Shown here: positions 8,574-17,820 of the stretch, piece by piece
How the letters are laid out: every line of letters begins with the position of its first letter
Position numbering within the stretch: the stretch's first letter is position 1
Assembly: GCA_963932955.1 (NCBI GenBank)
Contig: CAWVRK010000001.1
Span: 1-64,000 of the forward strand
Reading direction: 5' to 3'
DNA length: 64,000 bases
From: Flavicella sp963932955
GTDB taxonomy: Bacteria > Bacteroidota > Bacteroidia > Flavobacteriales > Flavobacteriaceae
Notes under the pieces: generated by a model
Databases searched by the model: none
What the model saw: the letters and a program-made list of their open reading frames with translations, nothing else
Told to the model about the DNA's origin: nothing
Program-made: the position numbers and the translations under genes

Positions 8574-9773
8574 TTAACGGTCACTTGCTTCCTGCAATAC
8601 CGACAAGGGGTCTTCACTTTCTTCTTCCAACTGTGTTTCTGTAACATCTTGAGCTGCCGACACACTGAGCACAATACCCAAAGCCAAGCAAGTCATCCAT
8701 ATGGAAGTACCTCCACTACTGATCAACGGCAACGTTTGCCCTGTGACAGGCAACAAATTGGTTGCAACAGCCATATTGATCATCGCTTGAAAAACAATCG
8801 GTATTCCAACCGCTATGACCAGCAAAGTTCCAAAAACAGTTCCAGCATTTTTCGCAGCAACAAAAATTCGAAACAGCAACAAAAAGTAAAAAAACAAGAC
8901 CAAAAAGGAACCTACCAAACCGTATTCCTCTACAATGATTGCAAAAATAAAATCAGAGGTGGACTGGGGTAAAAAGTTCTTCTGAATGCTTTTTCCCGGC
9001 CCTCTGCCTGTGAGTCCTCCTGTCGCGATGGCAATCTTTGCCTTTTCTACTTGATAGCCTTCTTCCGCATCGCTGTTTGAAAAATTTTCGATTCGATGCT
9101 GCCAAGTATTGACCCTGTTGGGCATTGCATCTGGAAATGCTTTGACAACCAACACAAAAAAGGCCAATGAAGCCACTGCAACCCCTATTATATACAAAAG
9201 GTATTTGACAGGATAGCCACCCAAATACACCAATACCAAAACCATACAAAACAAAATAGCTGTGGTCGAGAAATTGGCTGGTAAGATCAATACAAGCGTC
9301 ATTCCCACGGGAATCCACAATTGTAAAAAGCTCTCTTTGAACTGAATTTCAATGTCTTTATTTCTCGCCAAATAACGGGCCACATATACCATCAACACCA
9401 AAGAAGCCAAAGTTGATGTCTGAAAGCCAACCCCGACAAAAGGCACTTGAATCCAACGACTGGCATTGGCCCCTCCAATAGTCACTCCCTGTAAGAGGGT
9501 GTACAACAGCAAAGCGATTACCAAAGGAAACAAAAGAACCGAACCACTACTAAAATAACGGTAAGGCACTTTTTGAATGGCAAACATAATCGCAAAACCC
9601 ATGGACAAAAGTACGGCGTGCTTGACCAAATGTCCCATCGTAGAGCCGTTGCCAACGACATAGACCAAATTGGTACTCGCACTGTAAACAGGCATAAAGG
9701 AAAAGATGGCCAAAATAGCCACCAAGGCCCAAATGGCCCGATCTCCCTCTAAATGTCTAAATAGTTCTCGCAT
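8574..9773 (-). CDS. ftsW: Septal peptidoglycan polymerase FtsW (SEDS family)
   Basis: Polytopic membrane protein of 399 residues with about ten hydrophobic segments. SEDS glycosyltransferases polymerise lipid II at the septum together with a class B PBP, here the one at 13.9-15.9 kb. The large extracellular loop holds the family signature (TGGLTGRGPGKSIQK through FIFAIIVEEYG), and the late segment LPLISSGGTS is the second hallmark. The acidic C-terminal tail is cytoplasmic. Position between murD and murG identifies it as FtsW rather than RodA. Confidence 0.95.
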   Translation of the reverse strand: MRELFRHLEGDRAIWALVAILAIFSFMPVYSASTNLVYVVGNGSTMGHLVKHAVLLSMGFAIMFAIQKVPYRYFSSGSVLLFPLVIALLLYTLLQGVTIGGANASRWIQVPFVGVGFQTSTLASLVLMVYVARYLARNKDIEIQFKESFLQLWIPVGMTLVLILPANFSTTAILFCMVLVLVYLGGYPVKYLLYIIGVAVASLAFFVLVVKAFPDAMPNRVNTWQHRIENFSNSDAEEGYQVEKAKIAIATGGLTGRGPGKSIQKNFLPQSTSDFIFAIIVEEYGLVGSFLVLFFYFLLLFRIFVAAKNAGTVFGTLLVIAVGIPIVFQAMINMAVATNLLPVTGQTLPLISSGGTSIWMTCLALGIVLSVSAAQDVTETQLEEESEDPLSVLQEASDR

Positions 9774-9815
9774 TTTTTTCGACGCTTACTTTCTGTTGAA
9801 CGCTTTCTTTTCTTT

Positions 9816-11153
9816 TTACAAATGTCTGACCGCTTCTTTGAACTGTCGCCCACGGTCTTCATAATTCTCAAACAAATCAAAACTAGCACAGGCAGGAGAC
9901 AACAAAACGACATCTCCTTTTTGTGAGAGTTTATAGGCGGATTTAACCGCCTCAACGGCCGTAGAAGTTTCCACGAGAACATCCACAACACCTCCAAATG
10001 TTTCGATGATTTTTTGATTGTCTACTCCCAAACAAATAATGGCTTTGACTTTTTCACGCACCAAAGGCATCAAATCGACATAGTCGTTTCCTTTGTCAAC
10101 ACCCCCAACTATCCAAACAGTAGGAGCCTGCATACACTCCAATGCGTAAAACGTCGCATTGACATTGGTCGCTTTGGAATCGTTGACATAGTGAACTCCA
10201 TTGATTCGCAGTACGTTTTCCAAACGGTGCTCTGCACCTTCAAAATCTTCCAAACTCTCTCTGATGGCTAGCTTCCGTGCTTGCAACATCTGTGCTGCCA
10301 AAGAAGCTGCCATGGCATTTTTTGTGTTGTGTTTTCCTTTTAATGCAAGTTTTGAAATATCCATGGTGATTGTTTGTTTTTTTTGTTTTATCTGTATTTT
10401 ATTGTCTGCTACAAAAGCGCCTTCTCTATAGGTGTTCGCTAACGAAAAAGGAACCAATTGTGCTTTTACCTTATTTTTCTGCAACCAGGCAGTAATGACG
10501 GGATCGTCTGCATCGTAGATCAAATAATCGGTTTCTTTTTGATTTTTTACAAGTTGAAATTTCGAAGCGATGTAATTCTCAAATTTGTATGCATACCGGT
10601 CCAAATGATCGGGACTGATGTTTGTAATAATGGCAATGTGCGGTGCAAATGTCTCGATGCCGTCCAATTGAAAACTACTCAATTCCAAGACATATGTATC
10701 GTGTGTTTTTGACGCTACTTGGGCTGCGAAACTGTCGCCTATATTTCCTGCCAAGCCAACGTTGAAACCTGCTTTTTTTAGCATGTGGTGTGCCCACAGA
10801 CTCGTAGTGGTCTTTCCATTCGAACCCGTAATTCCAATAATAGTGGCTGCTGTGTAGCGAGCAGCAAATTCGATTTCAGAAATCACTGAAATCCCCTTTG
10901 CTCTCAAGGCCTTTACTAAGGGAACTGTATCAGGTATTCCCGGACTTTTTACGACGAGGTCCGCTTCTAAAATTTTTGCTTCACTGTGCTGCCCCATTTC
11001 AAAGGATATGTTTTGTATTTCTAAAACTGTCTTGTACGCTTCTTGCAGTGCGCCGCTGTCAGACAGGAAGACATCGTAGCCTTTTTGCACGCCCAAAAGA
11101 GCTGCACCTACGCCGCTTTCGCCTCCACCAAGAATTGTCAATTTTAGTTTCAT
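9816..11153 (-). CDS. murD: UDP-N-acetylmuramoyl-L-alanine:D-glutamate ligase MurD
   Basis: Adds D-Glu to UDP-MurNAc-L-Ala. The N-terminal nucleotide-binding domain (LTILGGGESGVGAALLG) is followed by the ATP loop GITGSNGKTTTS (~107-118), the SPDHLDRY region and the C-terminal motif NDSKATNVNAT that positions the substrate. 445 residues is standard. mraY ends 4 bp upstream of the start. Confidence 0.96.
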   Translation of the reverse strand: MKLKLTILGGGESGVGAALLGVQKGYDVFLSDSGALQEAYKTVLEIQNISFEMGQHSEAKILEADLVVKSPGIPDTVPLVKALRAKGISVISEIEFAARYTAATIIGITGSNGKTTTSLWAHHMLKKAGFNVGLAGNIGDSFAAQVASKTHDTYVLELSSFQLDGIETFAPHIAIITNISPDHLDRYAYKFENYIASKFQLVKNQKETDYLIYDADDPVITAWLQKNKVKAQLVPFSLANTYREGAFVADNKIQIKQKKQTITMDISKLALKGKHNTKNAMAASLAAQMLQARKLAIRESLEDFEGAEHRLENVLRINGVHYVNDSKATNVNATFYALECMQAPTVWIVGGVDKGNDYVDLMPLVREKVKAIICLGVDNQKIIETFGGVVDVLVETSTAVEAVKSAYKLSQKGDVVLLSPACASFDLFENYEDRGRQFKEAVRHL

Positions 11154-11157
11154 TTTT

Positions 11158-12387
11158 TTACCTCAATTTCAATGTCACAACGGTTGCCACCGCTAACAAA
11201 ATTCCTACAATCCAAAATCTTGTGACAATTTTGCTCTCGTGGTATCCCTTTTTCTGATAGTGATGGTGCAAGGGCGCCATGAGAAAAATTCGCTTTCCTT
11301 CTCCAGATTTCTTACGGGTATATTTGAAATACCCCACTTGCAAGACCACCGACAAATTTTCTATCATAAAAACTCCCGCCAATAAGGGAATCAACAATTC
11401 TTTTCGCGTAGCAATTGCGATCACCGCTATGATGCCCCCAATGGTCAAACTGCCTGTATCGCCCATAAAAACCTGTGCTGGATAGGTGTTGTACCAAAGA
11501 AACCCTACCAAAGCTCCTGCAAAAGCACTGATAAAAACCACCATTTCTCCTGAATTTGGGATGTACATTACGTCCAAATAATTTGCAAAAATGATGTTTC
11601 CAGACACCCAAGCAAAGATGCCCAAGGTGACCACAATGATTGCAGAACTTCCCGCAGCGAGTCCATCAATTCCATCGGTTAGGTTGGCCCCATTCGAAAC
11701 AGCCGTAATGATAAAAATGACAATGGGAATAAAAATCAACCAGGCGTATTTGTGTGAAGTATCTCCCATCCAATCTGTCACAGCTGCGTAATTGAATTCG
11801 TTGTCTTTAAAAAAGGGCAATGTTGTGCGTGTCGATTTTTCAGCTTTCCCGAACAACTGGGGAACACCACTTTCGGAGACCCGTTGTATTTCATGTTGTG
11901 GAAGTTGCTTTTTCATGGTGACTTCTGGGTGAAAGAACAGCATCGCTCCCACGAATAAGCCCAAACCTACTTGTCCCAAAATTTTAAATTTCCCCTTGAG
12001 TCCTTCTTTGTCTTTTTTAAACACTTTGATGTAGTCGTCTACAAAACCAATAAAGCCCATCCACACCGTGGCAATGATCAAAAGAACGATGTAGATGTTG
12101 TGGAGCTTGGTCAACAAAAAAACGGGTAGTAAAGTACCAAAGATGATGATCAACCCTCCCATGGTAGGGGTTCCAGATTTTTGCACCTGTCCTTCCAATC
12201 CAAGATCGCGAATGGATTCGCCAATTTGCTTTTTTTGCAGGTAATTGATGATTTGTTTTCCGTAAATAGTGGTCAACAAGAGTGCCCCCATAAACGCTAA
12301 TGAAGAACGAAACGACAAATATTGAAAAACACCGGCTCCTGTGAGTTGGTAGTGTTTTTCCAAGTAATCGAAAAGGTAATATAACAT
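11158..12387 (-). CDS. mraY: Phospho-N-acetylmuramoyl-pentapeptide transferase MraY
   Basis: Integral membrane enzyme that transfers phospho-MurNAc-pentapeptide to undecaprenyl phosphate, forming lipid I. Visible motifs are the Mg-binding FVDDYIK, the NLTDGIDGLAAG loop and the C-terminal PLHHHYQKKGYHE (His-rich), each typical of MraY. There are about ten hydrophobic segments. At 409 residues it is longer than the ~360 of E. coli because of an inserted loop around 180-215 (EVTMKKQLPQHEIQRV region), common in Bacteroidota. It lies 27 bp downstream of murE. Confidence 0.96.
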   Translation of the reverse strand: MLYYLFDYLEKHYQLTGAGVFQYLSFRSSLAFMGALLLTTIYGKQIINYLQKKQIGESIRDLGLEGQVQKSGTPTMGGLIIIFGTLLPVFLLTKLHNIYIVLLIIATVWMGFIGFVDDYIKVFKKDKEGLKGKFKILGQVGLGLFVGAMLFFHPEVTMKKQLPQHEIQRVSESGVPQLFGKAEKSTRTTLPFFKDNEFNYAAVTDWMGDTSHKYAWLIFIPIVIFIITAVSNGANLTDGIDGLAAGSSAIIVVTLGIFAWVSGNIIFANYLDVMYIPNSGEMVVFISAFAGALVGFLWYNTYPAQVFMGDTGSLTIGGIIAVIAIATRKELLIPLLAGVFMIENLSVVLQVGYFKYTRKKSGEGKRIFLMAPLHHHYQKKGYHESKIVTRFWIVGILLAVATVVTLKLR

Positions 12388-12414
12388 CGTGTAAACTGTT
12401 TGTTAGTTGTCTAT

Positions 12415-13878
12415 TTATTTTTCTAATGCTTCTAAAACTAAGCGTGTGATTGTTTTGTCGTCAAAAGGAATTCGGACGCCTTCAATCTCCTGATAGGATT
12501 CATGTCCTTTTCCTGCCACCAAAAGAATGTCTCCTGATTTGGCCAATTTGCAAGCGGCCTTGATCGCTTGTTTTCTATCTGAGATTGCCAAGGTCTTTTT
12601 ACTGTTTTCAGGCAACACACCTGCTTCTATTTGGTCTATAATCACCTGAGGATCTTCAAACCGAGGGTTGTCAGATGTAAAGATCACTTGGTCACTCAAA
12701 AAAGAGGCGATGTGCCCCATTTTAGAACGCTTGTCCTGGTCTCGGTCACCTCCACAGCCCATGACTGTGATGATTTTTCCACTTCCTGTACGCAGTCCCT
12801 CGATGGTTTGCAGCACATTTTTCAAAGCATCCGGTGTGTGAGCATAATCGACGATTGTCAGGATGTTTTCTTTGGAAATTGTGTAATCAAAACGCCCGTC
12901 TACACTGTTCAATTCACTCATCAAGCGCAAGACTTCTTGGGACTCCATGCCCAACAAATTTGCCGTTGCATAGATGGACAACAGGTTGTAGGCATTGAAA
13001 CCCCCTATCAAACGAACCCACACTTCCTGCCCTTCTACAGCCATCAACATGCCCGAGACATTCCGTTCAACAATTTTAGCCCTGAAGTCTGCCATCGTTT
13101 TGAGTGCGTAGGTCACTTTTTTTGCTTTTGTATTTTGCAAGAACACCGCTCCGTTTTTGTCATCTGCGTTGACCAAGGCAAAGGCCGCTTTTGGCAAGTT
13201 GTCAAAAAAGTGTTTTTTCACATCTCTGTACTCCAAAAAGGTCTTGTGGTAATCCAAGTGGTCGTGAGATAAATTGGTAAAAACACCTCCGTCAAAGTCG
13301 AGGGCTGCTGTGCGCTTTTGATGTATTCCATGTGAGCTGACTTCCATAAAACAATGGGACACTCCCGCAGCAACCATCTCGGACAAGTACTTGTTGATCG
13401 TCAGGGAATCTGGAGTGGTATGTGTGGCATTGAAAGCAGCGTCTGCAATGTAAATTTTTACGGTTGACAAGAGCCCTGTAATGCGACCAGCCTTTTGAAA
13501 CAACTCGTACAACAAGGTGGCGACTGTGGTTTTTCCATTGGTCCCTGTGACTCCAATCAAAATCAATTTTTCAGAAGGATTGCCATAAAAATTAGATGCC
13601 ATAACAGCCAAAGCTAGGTTGCTATCCGCTACCTTGACATAGACGACTTGTGGATGAAACACTTCTGGGAATTCTTCACATACAATGGCCATAGCTCCTT
13701 TGGCAATGGCTGTATCAATATAGCGATGCCCGTCTGCCGACAGCCCTTTTTGAGCGACAAAAAGCGTGCCCTTCAGTACTTTTCTAGAATCGAAAGCAAT
13801 GGCTTGCACCGCTGAAACAAAGCTGCCCTGTTGTGCTACAACAGCCACTCCCTTTAATATGTCGTTTCCTGATTTCAT
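12415..13878 (-). CDS. murE: UDP-MurNAc-L-Ala-D-Glu:meso-diaminopimelate ligase MurE
   Basis: Third-residue ligase of the stem peptide. The N-terminal uridine-binding domain includes the SRKV motif (AFDSRKVLKG). The ATP loop GVTGTNGKTTVATL is at ~109-122, and the central domain has VNADDKNG. The specificity motif in the C-terminal domain reads DNPR (SDNPRFEDP), which in characterised MurE enzymes selects meso-diaminopimelate rather than lysine; the wall is therefore predicted to be DAP-type. 487 residues. The upstream PBP gene ends only 3 bp before it. Confidence 0.96.
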   Translation of the reverse strand: MKSGNDILKGVAVVAQQGSFVSAVQAIAFDSRKVLKGTLFVAQKGLSADGHRYIDTAIAKGAMAIVCEEFPEVFHPQVVYVKVADSNLALAVMASNFYGNPSEKLILIGVTGTNGKTTVATLLYELFQKAGRITGLLSTVKIYIADAAFNATHTTPDSLTINKYLSEMVAAGVSHCFMEVSSHGIHQKRTAALDFDGGVFTNLSHDHLDYHKTFLEYRDVKKHFFDNLPKAAFALVNADDKNGAVFLQNTKAKKVTYALKTMADFRAKIVERNVSGMLMAVEGQEVWVRLIGGFNAYNLLSIYATANLLGMESQEVLRLMSELNSVDGRFDYTISKENILTIVDYAHTPDALKNVLQTIEGLRTGSGKIITVMGCGGDRDQDKRSKMGHIASFLSDQVIFTSDNPRFEDPQVIIDQIEAGVLPENSKKTLAISDRKQAIKAACKLAKSGDILLVAGKGHESYQEIEGVRIPFDDKTITRLVLEALEK

Positions 13879-13881
13879 TCT

Positions 13882-15900
13882 TTAGCTCAACTTAAGTACA
13901 ATGGTCATTCCTTTGTTTATTTTTCGTCCTTTGACAAGGGATTGAGAGGTCACCCTTCCCACACCTTGAAAGCGGACGTTCAGTCCTAAATTTTCCAAAA
14001 GCGCAATGGCATCCATCCCGGACATTCCTTTTACATTTGGAATGGTGGTCGTCTCTAGATGAGAGCGTGCAAAAGAACTGCGAATTGCGAGGTCTAATGA
14101 CGGAAGTGTTGGACTTGTGTTTTCAATTGTTGTTTTGACAGGTACGGATGCGTACATTTTCTCTGCAATTTTCTGAAACACGGGAGCCGCCACGGTCGCA
14201 CCGTAATAGCCTTTTCTCTTGTCTGGATTGTGAATCACGACCACACAAGAATACTTGGGGGTGTCGGCGGGAAAAAACCCTGCAAAAGAGGCAACATAGG
14301 AACTGTTAGAGTAGCCTCCTCCTTGAACAACCCCATCAGAATTGCGTGTCAATGGGATGTATTTTTTTGCGGTACCTGTCTTTCCTGCCATTGAAAAATG
14401 AGGTGTGTAAATATTGGTTGCAGTTCCTTTTTTTACGACGTTTTCAAGGATGGCTCTGAGTTTTAAGATTGTTTGCTTGGAAGCTATTTTTTCATTTAAG
14501 ACAACAGGAGCAAAAACCTTGTCTATCTTTCCTTCAGTTCGCAGCGCTCTCACAAATTGAGGTTTGACCATTTTCCCATCGTTGGCGATGGCATTGTAAA
14601 AAGTAAGGATTTGTAAAGGTGTCAATGAGACGCCGTAGCCCCATGCCATCCATTCCAAAGAAATACCGTTCCATCGTTTTTTGTCTTTAGGACTTGGAAT
14701 GTAAGGTTGGCCTTCTCCTTTGATTTCCAATCCAAGCTTGGAATTCAAACCTAGTTTTTCAAGGGCATCCACAAATTTTTGAGGATGGGATTTGTAGTGT
14801 TTTTGTATGAGCTTGACAATCCCCACATTGGAAGAAACTTCCAATACTCTGGCTGCAGAAATTTTGCCATAGCCTCCTTTGTGCGAATCCTCGACTTTTT
14901 TTCGGTGGATGTACATTTTTCCCTTTTCAGTATCCACTACTGTTCCTGTGTCTATCACCTTGTCTTCCAAAGCAACCAACATGCTCGCTACTTTAAAGGT
15001 TGAGCCGGGTTCGTGAGACTCCCATACTCCATAGTTCCGTTTTTCGTAATACTTTCCTGCAGTCGTTCTTCCCAAATTGGAAATGGCCTTGATGGCTCCA
15101 GTTTTTGTCTCCATGACGATGACACAACCATGGTCAGCTTCAAAATATTCTAATTGAGCCAACAAAGCGTGGTGTGCAATGTCTTGTACATTAATGTCCA
15201 AAGTGGTTATGACATCACTTCCATCTTTGGGCTCCACCTCATTGTTATCGTTGATGGGCTTCCATTGATTTTGTGCAATTTTTTGCTTCATCCGCCAGCC
15301 AAGACTCCCTTCTAAATAGTCTGTATAAGCGCCTTCAATCCCCACAGCACCTCGATAATCGTGATACCCGATCGTGCGTTCTGCGATCTTTCCTATGGGA
15401 TGCTCTCGAACAGTTCTTTGTTCTGCAATAAAACCTCCTTTGTAGACTCCCAAACGAAAAATAGGGAAGTTTTTGACTTTTAAATAGTCCATATAACCCA
15501 CATTTCTTGCGATGAGCAAATACCTGTTTTGGGTCTTTTTAGCTTTTCTTAGGGAAGTTTCGTAGAATGAAATTGATTTGCCAAACATCTCAGAAAGTGA
15601 TTCAGACAGGGCCTGTATGTTTTTCTCAAACACTTTGTTTTTGACCGTTGCCACGTCCATGCGGATGTCGTATTTGGACATGGAAGTAGCCAATAGATTG
15701 CCCGCTTCGGAGACCACATTGCCGCGGTTGTAAAAAATAGTGTCGTTGCGAACGGTACGGTGCTCATTGAGGTCACGGTATTGCTCCCCTTCTACATATT
15801 GAATTCGGGTGATTTGTACAAAAATAGCCAGCAAAAAGAACGCCATCAATACAACCATGATGGACAGCCTGCTCAATATGCTTTTTTGTTCTGTACTCAA
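13882..15900 (-). CDS. ftsI: Class B penicillin-binding protein (FtsI-type) with C-terminal PASTA domain
   Basis: Septal transpeptidase partner of FtsW. One N-terminal membrane anchor (~11-31), an N-terminal pedestal domain, then the transpeptidase domain with the three active-site motifs STFK (300-303), SSN (356-358) and KTGT (507-510). The last ~55 residues (IPNVKGMSGMDAIALLENLGLNVRF) form one PASTA domain, which E. coli FtsI lacks but Bacteroidota and Firmicutes homologues have. 672 residues. Start overlaps the ftsL stop by 4 bp. Confidence 0.95.
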   Translation of the reverse strand: MSTEQKSILSRLSIMVVLMAFFLLAIFVQITRIQYVEGEQYRDLNEHRTVRNDTIFYNRGNVVSEAGNLLATSMSKYDIRMDVATVKNKVFEKNIQALSESLSEMFGKSISFYETSLRKAKKTQNRYLLIARNVGYMDYLKVKNFPIFRLGVYKGGFIAEQRTVREHPIGKIAERTIGYHDYRGAVGIEGAYTDYLEGSLGWRMKQKIAQNQWKPINDNNEVEPKDGSDVITTLDINVQDIAHHALLAQLEYFEADHGCVIVMETKTGAIKAISNLGRTTAGKYYEKRNYGVWESHEPGSTFKVASMLVALEDKVIDTGTVVDTEKGKMYIHRKKVEDSHKGGYGKISAARVLEVSSNVGIVKLIQKHYKSHPQKFVDALEKLGLNSKLGLEIKGEGQPYIPSPKDKKRWNGISLEWMAWGYGVSLTPLQILTFYNAIANDGKMVKPQFVRALRTEGKIDKVFAPVVLNEKIASKQTILKLRAILENVVKKGTATNIYTPHFSMAGKTGTAKKYIPLTRNSDGVVQGGGYSNSSYVASFAGFFPADTPKYSCVVVIHNPDKRKGYYGATVAAPVFQKIAEKMYASVPVKTTIENTSPTLPSLDLAIRSSFARSHLETTTIPNVKGMSGMDAIALLENLGLNVRFQGVGRVTSQSLVKGRKINKGMTIVLKLS

Positions 15901-16217
15901 TTTAATTTGTTTTTTGTGATGACTGTTATTTCTACTGGGGGCATTGCTGAGAAACGCAGCCCTTTGTCTTTTACTTTTGCGCGTACCGAGGATTCCATCT
16001 TCATACGTGTCAACTGGGTCCCGGAATCTATATATATGGATTTCATCATTTTCATCTGAGCATTCAGTCTGGCAACTTGCATTACTTTCCGATCGGCACT
16101 GTGCGCACTCGAAATCATAAACAACAACAAAACGACGACAAACAAAATGATTTTCCAGTTTTTAAACGCTCCTTCATCTACTAAGAAACTTCCCTTTAAA
16201 ATGCTGTAGATTTTCAT
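15897..16217 (-). CDS. ftsL: FtsL-like cell division protein
   Basis: 106 residues: cytoplasmic N-terminus, one membrane helix (~21-38, WKIILFVVVLLLFMISS), then a short periplasmic helical segment with heptad-like spacing (VMQVARLNAQMKMMKSIYID). Sequence identity within FtsL is very low; the call relies on size, bitopic coiled-coil topology and the fixed place between rsmH and the PBP gene. FtsL works with FtsQ (and FtsB) to activate septal synthesis. Confidence 0.85.
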   Translation of the reverse strand: MKIYSILKGSFLVDEGAFKNWKIILFVVVLLLFMISSAHSADRKVMQVARLNAQMKMMKSIYIDSGTQLTRMKMESSVRAKVKDKGLRFSAMPPVEITVITKNKLN

Positions 16218-16223
16218 TATGAT

Positions 16224-17132
16224 TTATTTCTTTTGTTTCAGACTTGCAATTCTCAGTTTGGCACTCCGTGCTCGGTTGTTTTCTTTGATTTCTGCTGCCG
16301 TTGGGACCTTCATTTTGCAAATCGCTTTCAGGGGGACATCCGTATTTCCGTAAAAATCTTTTTCGGGCTCTCCTTCAAAGAGGCCGTTTTTTATAAAACG
16401 CTTGACCAACCGGTCTTCCAAAGAATGGTAGGAAATTACACTCAAACGCCCCTCTGGATTCAACAAAGAAGGTACTTGAAGCAAAAATTCCTTCAAAACT
16501 TCCAACTCTTGATTGACTTCAATGCGGATGGCCTGAAAGATTTGCGCTAGGATCTTATGTTCCTTTGCTGCCGGCAAAAAAGACCGCAACACTTCTTTCA
16601 GTCGGAAGCTTGTGTTTATTTTTTCCTCAATTCTGGCTGTTGCAATTTTGGCTGCCATGGCTCGGGCATTTCGCAACTCCCCATACTGAAACAAAACATC
16701 ACTCAATTGTGTTTCGGAATAGGTGTTGACAACTTTGTAGGCAGACACATCGTCTTTTTTATTCATTCGCATGTCTAAGTCGGCATCAAAACGTGTAGAA
16801 AAACCGCGTTCCGCTACATTGAATTGATGAGAAGAAACCCCCAAATCCCCTAAAATTCCGTCTACTTTATGAATTCCATAAAAACGCAAAAAACGCGAGA
16901 GGTAGCGAAAATTTTCTTGGATCAATACAAAGCGATCGTCGTCAATGCGATTTCGTTCGGCATCTGGATCTTGGTCAAAAGCATAGAGTTTTCCGGCAGG
17001 ACCCAAGCGACTTAAAATCTCACGAGAATGCCCTCCTCCTCCAAAAGTGATGTCTACGTAAACACCCGCTTCTTTGATTTCCAATGCGTCGACACTTTGC
17101 TTGAGCAAAACAGGATTATGATAGGCTTCCAT
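16224..17132 (-). CDS. rsmH: 16S rRNA (cytosine1402-N4)-methyltransferase RsmH
   Basis: SAM-dependent methyltransferase that modifies C1402 in the ribosomal P site. The SAM loop VDITFGGGGHSREIL, the GDLGVSSHQF segment, and SYHSLEDRLVKRFIK near the C-terminus are family signatures. The start chosen gives MEAYHNPVLLKQ, the usual RsmH N-terminus, and 302 residues; an in-frame ATG at 17186 would add 18 residues unlike the family. The chosen start overlaps the end of mraZ by 17 bp, consistent with coupling. Confidence 0.94.
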   Translation of the reverse strand: MEAYHNPVLLKQSVDALEIKEAGVYVDITFGGGGHSREILSRLGPAGKLYAFDQDPDAERNRIDDDRFVLIQENFRYLSRFLRFYGIHKVDGILGDLGVSSHQFNVAERGFSTRFDADLDMRMNKKDDVSAYKVVNTYSETQLSDVLFQYGELRNARAMAAKIATARIEEKINTSFRLKEVLRSFLPAAKEHKILAQIFQAIRIEVNQELEVLKEFLLQVPSLLNPEGRLSVISYHSLEDRLVKRFIKNGLFEGEPEKDFYGNTDVPLKAICKMKVPTAAEIKENNRARSAKLRIASLKQKK

Positions 17133-17592
17133 CTTCTTGAGTAGTTTGATTTCCCATGACTTCTTCAGCCAATTCTGCAAAATCAACAGTGGCTTCGTCT
17201 ATGGCTTGTTCGTAACGATCTTTGTCCCAAATTTCAATGATATTGATCGCTGAAGAAACAACAACCTCTTTGGTGATTCCAGAAAAAACCAAGAGATCTT
17301 TCGGAACCAATAGCCTTCCTGAAGCATCCAATTCGACGTATTTGACGCCTGCTGTAAACCTCCTTATAAAATCATTGTTCTTCTTTACAAAGCGATTCAA
17401 ACGATTCATCTGTTGCATCACGCCCTCCCACTCTTGCATTGGATACAACTCCAAACAGGGCTGAAACACAGAACGCTTCAATACAAAACCCTTTGAAAGT
17501 ACAGGATCTAGCTGCTTTTTTAAAGCAGCAGACAAGAGCATTCTGCCTTTGGCATCTGCTTTGCATTCGTATGTTCCAATGATTCCTTCCAA
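17116..17592 (-). CDS. mraZ: Division/cell-wall cluster transcriptional regulator MraZ
   Basis: Two tandem SpoVT-AbrB-like swapped-hairpin DNA-binding domains: the first near residues 5-50 (GTYECKADAKGRMLLSAALK), the second near 80-130 (KYVELDASGRLLVPKDLLVF). MraZ forms ring-shaped oligomers that bind phased repeats in its own promoter and repress the cluster in E. coli. 158 residues is normal. It is the first gene of the cluster, and matching repeats are visible upstream at 17639-17665. Confidence 0.95.
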   Translation of the reverse strand: MEGIIGTYECKADAKGRMLLSAALKKQLDPVLSKGFVLKRSVFQPCLELYPMQEWEGVMQQMNRLNRFVKKNNDFIRRFTAGVKYVELDASGRLLVPKDLLVFSGITKEVVVSSAINIIEIWDKDRYEQAIDEATVDFAELAEEVMGNQTTQEDGSLS

Positions 17593-17618
17593 GATGAGTG
17601 TGTTTGAAGTTTAGAATT

Positions 17619-17626
17619 CAAAAATA
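17619..17626 (-). promoter_or_regulatory. -7 promoter box for the mraZ-ftsZ cluster
   Basis: On the minus strand TATTTTTG matches the Bacteroidota -7 consensus TAnnTTTG, 26 bp before the mraZ start codon. There is no clear -33 TTTG; that region is occupied by the MraZ boxes, which would place a bound MraZ ring over the RNA polymerase site. Confidence 0.6.
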
Positions 17627-17636
17627 TAAAAAAATT

Positions 17637-17694
17637 AACCACTATTTACCACTTTTACCCACTTTGTTAATAACTCTTTGCATTTTCTCCCACT
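17637..17694 (-). promoter_or_regulatory. MraZ operator: three 10-bp-phased boxes and a fourth outlying box
   Basis: On the minus strand the sequence reads AAAGTGGGTA-AAAGTGGTAA-ATAGTGGTTA: three copies of GTGG exactly 10 bp apart (plus-strand CCAC at 17639, 17649, 17659). A further GTGGG lies at 17690, about three helical turns upstream and one base out of phase. Published MraZ sites are direct repeats with a 10-bp period (TGGGN with 5-bp spacers in E. coli; AAAGTG[TG] in Mycoplasma), which these match. Autoregulation of the cluster is the natural inference. Confidence 0.78.
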
Positions 17695-17786
17695 TCTTGT
17701 AGAAGGCTCAGTTCCTGATGTTTATAAGTGCATACCTAGAAACCCTCAAGAAATAGTACGGAAATGGTTTTTTACAAAAAAAAGAT

Positions 17787-17794
17787 TACATTTG
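17787..17794 (+). promoter_or_regulatory. -7 promoter box for the alpha/beta hydrolase gene
   Basis: TACATTTG fits TAnnTTTG exactly and lies 26 bp before the ATG at 17821. It argues against the earlier in-frame ATG at 17764, which would sit upstream of the transcription start. Confidence 0.65.
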
Positions 17795-17820
17795 TCAATC
17801 GAAAAAAACAGTTTTTTAAA

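Noticed and set aside
17764..17820. Earlier start of the alpha/beta hydrolase at 17764
   Set aside because: This would begin upstream of the TACATTTG promoter box; the added residues are Lys-rich and unlike the family.
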